DNA of 10,933 bases from an uncultured bacterium (lineage in GTDB: Bacteria > Patescibacteriota > Patescibacteriia > 2-12-FULL-60-25), in the NCBI GenBank assembly GCA_937968025.1, contig CALBSL010000184.1, forward strand, positions 1 through 10,933. Reading direction: 5' to 3'. Below are positions 6,782 through 10,933 of the stretch, piece after piece. Position 1 is the stretch's first letter. Each line of letters opens with the position of its first letter. Both the position numbers and the translations under genes were made by a program. The notes below the pieces were generated by a model. It was not told the origin of the DNA and searched no databases. It saw only the letters and a list, made by a program, of their open reading frames with translations.

Positions 6782-7378
6782 TCAGGGGTGGATCCGTGTC
6801 GATGTGACGCGGTTCATGATGCAGTGCGCCGACAGTCGCTTCAGGATGTCTTGTACGTCGAACGGCGTTCGCGCTTCATCATTGCGCGTCATGTTGATGC
6901 CGGACTTGTTGATCGCCTCGGCTGTTGAAGCATGGTACGAGAAGATGATGGGGTGCTCACCGACGTCGAACTCGATCCCTTCTCCCATCTGGAACGTGTG
7001 CCAAGACTTCCGTGATGGATCAAAGGCATCCATTTCCAGATCACTCAGCTCGTGTCGAGTGCTGAAGTGGACGCCACTCTGCTCTGCACGAATGTTGATG
7101 GTGAGGTCCTGCCGCTGCTTCGGAGTGTGTACGAGGGGAAACTCGTGTTCGATCCACGCTTCGACCGCCGGCACCAGGTGCGATACGACGCCGCTCCGAT
7201 CGACGTACACGATGAGGAGCCAGCCGCGGGCGTGCATGGAGAGGATGTCGAGTGATTCTCCCGCATGGGGCTTGCATGCGTCTTTAATGAGACCGGCGGT
7301 TCGCGCGGCTTCTTCTAGACGATGGCTCATGTTGCGCATGAGAGCGCTCGCGCGCTCAAAATCAGGGTATCTGATCAC
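6782..7378 (-). CDS. Hypothetical protein, paralogue B of a tandem pair
   Basis: A 198-residue soluble protein, no signal or membrane segment, family not recognised. It is similar in length and layout to the gene at 6038-6646: an N-terminal helical part (1-45), HARGWL (49-54), W-x-x-H-x-F-x-L (Trp75, His78, Phe80), then N-x-R-x-E-Q and H-x-x-T (Glu99, Gln100, His104). Tandem duplication followed by strong divergence is the simplest reading. The start is GTG at 7378, preferred because AAGGAG lies seven bases upstream, with a -35/-10 pair just above; the longer open frame to 7642 would run into the divergent sigma gene. The promoter region is shared back-to-back with the sigma operon, so joint control is possible but not shown. 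Confidence 0.8.
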   Translation of the reverse strand: MIRYPDFERASALMRNMSHRLEEAARTAGLIKDACKPHAGESLDILSMHARGWLLIVYVDRSGVVSHLVPAVEAWIEHEFPLVHTPKQRQDLTINIRAEQSGVHFSTRHELSDLEMDAFDPSRKSWHTFQMGEGIEFDVGEHPIIFSYHASTAEAINKSGINMTRNDEARTPFDVQDILKRLSAHCIMNRVTSTRIHP

Positions 7379-7385
7379 GGGGATT

Positions 7386-7391
7386 CTCCTT
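7386..7391 (-). promoter_or_regulatory. Shine-Dalgarno AAGGAG deciding the GTG start at 7378
   Basis: AAGGAG on the minus strand, seven bases before GTG. It is the clearest ribosome binding site in the window and fixes the start of paralogue B. Confidence 0.75.
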
Positions 7392-7407
7392 GGAAAGGGC
7401 CGAGGAG

Positions 7408-7436
7408 ACTGTAGAAGGAGGCCTGGTATTTGGCAA
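7408..7436 (-). promoter_or_regulatory. Promoter for paralogue B
   Basis: TTGCCA (7431-7436) and TACAGT (7408-7413) on the minus strand, separated by exactly 17 bases, look like a housekeeping-type promoter. The predicted transcript would begin about 23 bases before the GTG and include the AAGGAG site. Confidence 0.5.
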
Positions 7437-7474
7437 GAGTAGGTGGTTTTGAAAGAAAAACACCCCGTTGGACG

Positions 7475-7480
7475 TATCAT
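7475..7480 (+). promoter_or_regulatory. Possible -10 element for the sigma operon
   Basis: TATCAT lies seven bases before the ATG at 7487 and 24 before the ATG at 7505. TTGAAA at 7449-7454 is 20 bases further up, too far for a standard -35. An ECF-type self-regulated promoter is possible, but no clear signature is seen. Confidence 0.25.
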
Positions 7481-7504
7481 GTTCGGATGGCGCATAGTAG
7501 GGCT

Positions 7505-8071
7505 ATGACTGACCAGGAACCCTCTGATCAAGCCCTGGTAGCGGAGGCGCTTGCGCGTCCGCATGCCTATGGAGCTTTGGTGGAGCGGTATACGCCGCGG
7601 TTGCTTCGGTATGCGCGTCGGTTGGGGTGTCGTTCGGAGCAAGACGCAAGAGATGTGCTACAAGAAACGTTTCTTAAAGCCTACCTCAACCTTCGTTCGT
7701 ACGATGCGGACCTCGCCTTTTCTTCGTGGATGTATCGCATTTGTCACAATGAAACTATTAGTTGGTTTCGTAAGCAGCGCATACGCCCACAGCCCGCGAC
7801 GAGTGACGAAGAGCTTTTTGCTCTTGAATCCCTCGCAGATGACCGAGATTTTCTTGACGGGATAGAGCAGACACTGCACCGCGATCGCCTTGATGTAGCT
7901 CTCGCTGAGCTTCGTGAGGATTACCGTGAAGTGATCGTGCTCAAGTATTTTGAAGAAAAATCGTATGAGGAGATCGCGGATATTTTACAGAAGCCTCCAG
8001 GAACAGTTGCGACACTCATCAATCGTGCGAAAAAACAGTTGCGTGAACGTCTCACTCACTATCAAGTATGA
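7505..8071 (+). CDS. ECF-type RNA polymerase sigma factor
   Basis: A sigma-70 family factor of the short extracytoplasmic-function class, 188 residues, directing RNA polymerase to a special promoter set. Region 2 is at about 23-92: YTPRLLRYARRL (29-40), the core-binding DVLQETFLKAY (50-60) and the -10-recognising SSWMYRICHNETISWFRK (73-90). A variable acidic linker follows (100-125). Region 4 is at about 128-183: ELREDYREVIVLKYFEEKSY (135-154), then EEIADIL and the helix-turn-helix GTVATLINRAKKQLRE. Regions 1 and 3 are absent, as expected. ATG 7505 is chosen; ATG 7487 (six residues longer) is an alternative and would be nearly leaderless from the TATCAT. The stop overlaps the next start as ATGA, so the membrane protein is translationally coupled, the usual place for an anti-sigma factor. 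Confidence 0.93.
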   Translation: MTDQEPSDQALVAEALARPHAYGALVERYTPRLLRYARRLGCRSEQDARDVLQETFLKAYLNLRSYDADLAFSSWMYRICHNETISWFRKQRIRPQPATSDEELFALESLADDRDFLDGIEQTLHRDRLDVALAELREDYREVIVLKYFEEKSYEEIADILQKPPGTVATLINRAKKQLRERLTHYQV

Positions 8072-8940
8072 ACTCCACTGATTTCTCGCAAGATATCCTT
8101 GCGAAAATTGAAGAGCAGCATCTCGAGCCGCGACCACGTTGGCAGTTTTTCCTTGTACGCTCGCTCTGGTGGATGATGGCGATCATTACGACGACGTTCG
8201 GGGGAATCGCTTTTGCTACGGTGCTCTTTTTTCTCCGAGAGCATGAGTGGGGGTGGGTGATCAGACAATCCGGGGCATTTGGCGTGTTGCGAGCGATCCC
8301 GCTGCTGTGGTTGTTGATATTTGCCCTGTTTGCACTCCTCACTGTCTACGATGTCCGCGCCACTCGACGCGGGTACCGGTATCAGACTTGGGTGATCGTT
8401 GGTGGAATGTTGCTCGCGAGTGGCATGTTGGGCGGGGTCGTGTACGCTTCGGGCTTTGAAGCCTACTCGCACGATTTTCTCCAGGCGAGAGTGGCGGCGT
8501 ATCGTGCGCTCGCTCCTGATCCGGCGCTTATGTGGCAAGCGCCGCAACAAGGTCGATTTATCGGTGTCGTGTCAGCGACCTCTTCTGAGGGCTTTGTCCT
8601 TCGCGATCAGGTGGGGGATGCTCGAGCGATTCTTCTCACTTCAAGTTCGCGTTGGCTTGTGCCGCAACCTGCGCAAATCGGCCTTCCTTTGAAAGTCGTG
8701 TGTGAGAGCGCGGTGGCAACAACCACTTGGAACTTGTTAGAAGCGCGTCCGCTGCGTGCTCGAACTCCGGTTCTTGGGCCGCAAGTGCAGCCACCCGTGC
8801 CCCTGCGTCCGCTTCCGCCCCGTCTTGAGCGACTTCGTGAAAAGCGAGAAGACCGCCGAGAACAGCGCAAAAACGAGCGAGAACAGGAGCAGAACGAGGA
8901 AGTGAAAGAAAGATCTCGCGAGGAGCGTAGTAGTAGATAA
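8068..8940 (+). CDS. Three-helix membrane protein, putative anti-sigma or sensor partner
   Basis: A 290-residue protein starting in the ATGA overlap with the sigma gene. A cytoplasmic N-terminus of about 28 residues (DFSQDILAKIEEQHLEPRPR) precedes membrane helices at about 33-56, 74-94 and 108-128. The rest is probably outside the membrane. Residues 162-229 have an OB-fold-like strand pattern (GRFIGVVSA, GFVLRDQVGDA, LPLKVVCES, TWNLLEARPL). A proline-rich link follows (236-250), then an Arg/Glu-rich helical tail (253-290). The short N-terminus shows no zinc-binding anti-sigma motif (no HxxxCxxC), so an anti-sigma role rests on gene position, coupling and topology. It may instead sense the envelope state. 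I recall similar N-termini next to sigma factors in other CPR genomes. Confidence 0.75.
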   Translation: MNSTDFSQDILAKIEEQHLEPRPRWQFFLVRSLWWMMAIITTTFGGIAFATVLFFLREHEWGWVIRQSGAFGVLRAIPLLWLLIFALFALLTVYDVRATRRGYRYQTWVIVGGMLLASGMLGGVVYASGFEAYSHDFLQARVAAYRALAPDPALMWQAPQQGRFIGVVSATSSEGFVLRDQVGDARAILLTSSSRWLVPQPAQIGLPLKVVCESAVATTTWNLLEARPLRARTPVLGPQVQPPVPLRPLPPRLERLREKREDRREQRKNEREQEQNEEVKERSREERSSR

Positions 8941-8967
8941 GAGGTTCGCGAGCCTCTCCTCTTATCT
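8935..8967 (+). promoter_or_regulatory. Intergenic hairpin with two alternative folds
   Basis: AGATAAGAGG (8935-8944) pairs perfectly with CCTCTTATCT (8958-8967). The inner sequence can instead form AGAGG-tTCGCGAg-CCTCT (8940-8957), because CCTCT occurs twice on the right side. The stem overlaps the stop of the membrane protein gene and ends seven bases before the ATG at 8975. There is no T-run, so it looks more like an RNA control or processing element, or an attenuator, than a normal terminator. Confidence 0.5.
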
Positions 8968-8974
8968 CAAACCT

Positions 8975-9547
8975 ATGAACAAACTCTTCCTCTCACTTAT
9001 TGGATTGCCCGTCGCTTTTGCCGGTGTAGCCGGTCAAGCATCGGCGCACATGCGCGGACCAGGCAATGGCATGAACCTGCCAACGGTCGCAGTTGTTGCC
9101 GCTGATCAGGTTCCTGCACAGAAAACGACCGTTCAACAGGCGCTTGATGCGGTGAAGTCCGCTTTCACCAAGCTTCAAACCGATGTGACGGCGTTGCAAA
9201 CAGAGCAGAAAGCGCTGCTCGAAGCGCAAAAGGGTGGCAATGCGACAGCGATTGCCGCAGCAAAAACCAAAGTGGAGCAAGCGCGTACCACGCTTAAGGC
9301 AACACGAGAGGCTCACCATGCCGCGATGCAGAAGTTCATGACAGAACTCCTCAAGCTTCCTGAAGCGGATCGAGCCGCGTTCCGTGATCAGATGAAGGCC
9401 TTGCACGAAACACGGAAGGATGTGCGAGAAGATCGCTCCGAATTCGCGCATGAGCTCAAGCGCGGTCGCAAAGAATTCCGCCAGGATCGTCGCGAAGGAC
9501 TTCGCGAGGGCTGGAACAAGCGCATCAAAGAACTCCAAGCAAAATAA
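8975..9547 (+). CDS. Secreted charged helical (Spy/CpxP-like in form) protein
   Basis: A 190-residue exported protein. The signal peptide is residues 1-24, with a likely cut after ASA. The mature chain is nearly all helix: a coiled-coil-like stretch at 52-115 (QQALDAVKSAFTKLQTDVTA onwards), then a basic/acidic helical region with LLKLPEADRAAFRDQMKALH (126-145) and an Arg-rich tail (RKDVREDRSEF, RKEFRQDRREGLREG). Shape, size and the LPEADRAAFRDQ segment recall periplasmic Spy/CpxP-type stress proteins, but I see no clear LTxxQ motif, so homology is not claimed. It follows the sigma and membrane genes by 34 bases, separated by a hairpin, and could be an output of that sigma factor. No Shine-Dalgarno is visible. 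Confidence 0.75.
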   Translation: MNKLFLSLIGLPVAFAGVAGQASAHMRGPGNGMNLPTVAVVAADQVPAQKTTVQQALDAVKSAFTKLQTDVTALQTEQKALLEAQKGGNATAIAAAKTKVEQARTTLKATREAHHAAMQKFMTELLKLPEADRAAFRDQMKALHETRKDVREDRSEFAHELKRGRKEFRQDRREGLREGWNKRIKELQAK

Positions 9548-9571
9548 CTCACACAGACACTCGTACACGTT

Positions 9572-9600
9572 GAACCCCCGGTATTCCCTCCCGGGGGTTC
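9572..9600 (+). terminator. Hairpin ending the sigma module
   Basis: A perfect ten-pair GC-rich stem, GAACCCCCGG (9572-9581) with CCGGGGGTTC (9591-9600), and a nine-base loop, followed by only TTCG. It is stable, but the missing T-run makes it an imperfect intrinsic terminator. Confidence 0.65.
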
Positions 9601-9621
9601 TTCGTAGGTGTCCGTCGTTCG

Positions 9622-9630
9622 TGGTATACT
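9622..9630 (+). promoter_or_regulatory. Extended -10 promoter TGGTATACT
   Basis: TG-n-TATACT ends eight bases before the ATG at 9639, so transcription would begin at or next to the start codon and give a leaderless message. No -35 is apparent. The same nine-base form is found before the gene at 3557. Confidence 0.55.
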
Positions 9631-9638
9631 CTGGACAT

Positions 9639-10460
9639 ATGGAACGCTCATTCCAACATAAGCCGAAAGCAGAAGAAGGCGGATTAGCCATGCCGCACCC
9701 GCATCAGTTTGCCTCTACGAGCCCGTCAGCATCTCTTCGCGATCGTGATCGACGTCGAGCGTATCTTGAGAGTGAAGAAGCGGTGCAGATATCCTTGGAT
9801 GAGCGATTGCGTCAGATTGCGGCAGCGCAAGATCGCGACGCTGCGCTCCGACGAGCTGAGGCAGTGGACTGGGAGGCGCAGCTTAATCGTTGGAGTCAAT
9901 CGACTGGCGCTCGTCGAGAGCAGAACGAAGAGGTGTATCTAGGGAGTGATGTTGACGATGCGATCGAGCCAGAAGTATCTCCGTGGGAGGCTTCATTTGA
10001 GGCGGAGCAGGCGCGTTCTCTTCCGTATCGTGAACATGGGGGGCTGAGCCAAGGCGCATACCAGCGACTCGCAGCAACAGATTCGCCAACCAATGGGGAT
10101 GTTCGCGGTCATACTGGACGTTTGCGACTGGGTCAATTTCGAGCACTGGATGAACTCAAGCAGCAACTTCGTGATCTTGAGGCGCGGAGTGCTGTTTTTC
10201 AACAACCTCATACCGATGAGCCTCCTACTTGGTCGAGGCGCGAGCAGAGAGCTCGAGATCAGGCGTATGAGCAATTGTTGGCGTCACGAGCGTCTCTTGC
10301 TCGCTTGCAAGACTCAGCTGAAGACAGCGGAATCAATCATAAATATAGAATGGTTGATGCCGCCTATACTCGTCGTGGTCAGCCGCATCGCTCGCATGTC
10401 GAAAAGCCAAGTAAGCCACGTGGTGACGGACGAAGTATCCGAGCTTGGGATGAGGAATAG
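9639..10460 (+). CDS. Hypothetical charged soluble protein
   Basis: A 273-residue protein I do not recognise. It has no signal peptide, no membrane segment and no cysteine, and is rich in Arg, Glu, Asp, Gln and Ala. Helical, coiled-coil-like parts lie at about 35-85 (LRDRDRRRAYLESEEAVQIS onwards), 164-190 (LGQFRALDELKQQLRDLEAR) and 199-230. The segments between, and the last 40 residues (HRSHVEKPSKPRGDGRSIRA), look disordered and are basic near the end. The ATG at 9639 is chosen because an extended -10 lies just upstream; the open frame continues to 9420 but would overlap the preceding gene and terminator. No Shine-Dalgarno is possible if the message is leaderless. It is a single-gene unit with its own terminator. 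Confidence 0.75.
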   Translation: MERSFQHKPKAEEGGLAMPHPHQFASTSPSASLRDRDRRRAYLESEEAVQISLDERLRQIAAAQDRDAALRRAEAVDWEAQLNRWSQSTGARREQNEEVYLGSDVDDAIEPEVSPWEASFEAEQARSLPYREHGGLSQGAYQRLAATDSPTNGDVRGHTGRLRLGQFRALDELKQQLRDLEARSAVFQQPHTDEPPTWSRREQRARDQAYEQLLASRASLARLQDSAEDSGINHKYRMVDAAYTRRGQPHRSHVEKPSKPRGDGRSIRAWDEE

Positions 10461-10463
10461 AAC

Positions 10464-10488
10464 AAAACAGGGTCACCCCCTGTTTTTT
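10464..10488 (+). terminator. Intrinsic terminator after the charged protein gene
   Basis: AAAACAGGG (10464-10472) pairs with CCCTGTTTT (10478-10486), with a five-base loop and a run of six T. It begins three bases after the TAG stop. Confidence 0.85.
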
Positions 10489-10497
10489 CTGTCCCCC

Positions 10498-10525
10498 TTG
10501 CTATTTTATTTTCTATCTGTAAACT
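10498..10525 (+). promoter_or_regulatory. Promoter for the Rrf2 regulator
   Basis: TTGCTA (10498-10503) and TAAACT (10520-10525) with a 16-base spacer. The predicted start is about three bases before the ATG at 10535, again a nearly leaderless message. The AT-rich stretch stands out from its surroundings. Rrf2 repressors often bind over their own promoter, so this could also be an operator. Confidence 0.45.
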
Positions 10526-10534
10526 GGCAAATAT

Positions 10535-10884
10535 ATGGCAGCCTGGTTTACCGTGTCCGAGCGTTTGCACTCCGCCCTCATTTTGGTGGAGCGTTTGGCG
10601 CGTTCGGAGGAGCTGGTACGCATCACGGAGGTCGCCACCGAGCTTGGTCTATCGATCGGTTACCTCGAAGAGGTGGCGGGCCGTTTGAAAAAGGCCGGTC
10701 TCGTTGAAGCAAAAACAGGGCCCTCGGGCGGCTATCGGTTGGCGAGGGCACTTTCCGAAGTCTCGTTTCTCGCCTTTGTTGAGGCGGTTGAAGGCCCTAT
10801 GGACCTCGTTGCCTGTCAATCAAAAACTGGGTGTGTGGCAACGGCGGTCTGTCGCAGTCGGCATGTGTGGGATCGGTTGCAGCG
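10535..10884 (+). CDS. Rrf2/IscR-family Fe-S regulator (3' truncated by adapter)
   Basis: A DNA-binding transcription regulator; 116 full codons are genomic. A winged helix-turn-helix covers 6-70: VRITEVATELGLSIGYLEEV (28-47) is the recognition region and GPSGGYRLAR (62-71) is the hallmark Rrf2 wing. A dimer helix follows, then three cysteines at 94, 100 and 106 with C-x5-C-x5-C spacing, identical to the cluster-binding cysteines of IscR, with His110 nearby. An Fe-S cluster sensor is therefore likely. In many bacteria such a gene heads the suf or isc cluster-assembly operon, which would lie past the contig end. From 10885 on the sequence is Illumina adapter, so the apparent last residues (KSVV) and the stop at 10906 are not real. 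A few tens of residues are probably missing. Confidence 0.9.
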
Positions 10885-10933
10885 AGATCGGAAGAGCGTC
10901 GTGTAGGGAAAGAGTGTCTTCGCCTGTGTAGAT
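10885..10933. other. Illumina TruSeq adapter contamination with i5 index
   Basis: 10885-10917 matches the 33-base TruSeq read-through adapter beginning AGATCGGAAGAGCGTCGTGT. It is followed by the eight bases CTTCGCCT (10918-10925), the reverse complement of index D505, and then GTGTAGAT (10926-10933), the start of the constant sequence after the index. This is technical sequence at a contig end, not genomic. The match is from memory of the adapter design and is exact over all 41 constant bases. Confidence 0.97.

Noticed and set aside
6741..7442. Plus-strand open frame of 233 codons opposite paralogue B
   Set aside because: It covers the terminator, ribosome site and promoter of paralogue B; its translation is Ser/Arg/Met-rich without domain features, while the minus strand aligns with its paralogue.
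7379..7642. Upstream extension of paralogue B to an ATG at 7642
   Set aside because: The extension would overlap the start of the divergent sigma factor gene, and the GTG at 7378 has AAGGAG at good spacing and a promoter just upstream.
9420..9638. Upstream extension of the charged protein frame to 9420
   Set aside because: It lies within the preceding gene and its terminator; the promoter-like site and ATG at 9639 fit better.
8993..9691. Long minus-strand open frame (232 codons) opposite the secreted helical protein
   Set aside because: It is rich in Cys, Arg and Leu in a pattern typical of an antisense shadow, spans the terminator at 9572-9600, and the plus strand has a signal peptide and helical composition.
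10885..10906. Natural C-terminus KSVV and stop codon of the Rrf2 protein
   Set aside because: The bases are exact Illumina adapter sequence, so the ending is an artefact.

Overview
The window looks like the end of a metagenome-assembled contig from a Candidate Phyla Radiation (Patescibacteria) bacterium. The evidence is a moderately GC-rich, densely packed gene set with short gaps, no gene-free stretch over 300 bases, many small secreted or membrane proteins without well-known names, and a secreted protein of the VFPNEKTF / YAVD-RGVLRW type that I associate with CPR genomes. This placement rests on recalled family resemblance, not on a marker gene. No rRNA, tRNA, CRISPR array or insertion sequence was seen.

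Layout. (1) Bases 1-1442 (+): an ABC exporter subunit missing its N-terminus. (2) 1470-2909 (-): a spermidine-synthase-like methyltransferase fused to a GNAT/FemAB-like acyltransferase domain. It converges on the ABC gene at a shared bidirectional terminator. (3) 2973-3479 (-) and 3557-4054 (+): two divergent genes for small exported proteins, one with two VY-x-G-x-R-x-E modules and one with six symmetrically spaced cysteines followed by Pro-Gly-Tyr-Val repeats. (4) 4088-5968 (+): a large polytopic membrane protein. (5) 6038-6646 and 6782-7378 (-): two tandem paralogous genes of unknown function, each with its own terminator and promoter-like sequence. (6) 7505-9547 (+): an ECF-type sigma factor, a three-helix membrane protein overlapping it by four bases, and a secreted charged helical protein. 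Together these look like a sigma / membrane regulator / envelope-protein module. (7) 9639-10460 (+): an unrecognised charged soluble protein, possibly leaderless. (8) 10535-10884 (+): an Rrf2/IscR-type regulator with three cysteines suited to an Fe-S cluster, cut off by the contig end.

The last 49 bases (10885-10933) are not genomic. They match the Illumina TruSeq adapter, including an 8-base i5 index, so the Rrf2 gene has lost its true 3' end and the last residues of any translation there are artefact.

The strongest candidates for under-described biology are the sigma / three-helix membrane protein / secreted helical protein module beside the paralogous pair, the symmetric six-cysteine protein, and the methyltransferase-acyltransferase fusion. 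Intrinsic terminators separate most units, so most genes appear to be transcribed singly; the sigma module is the only clear operon.
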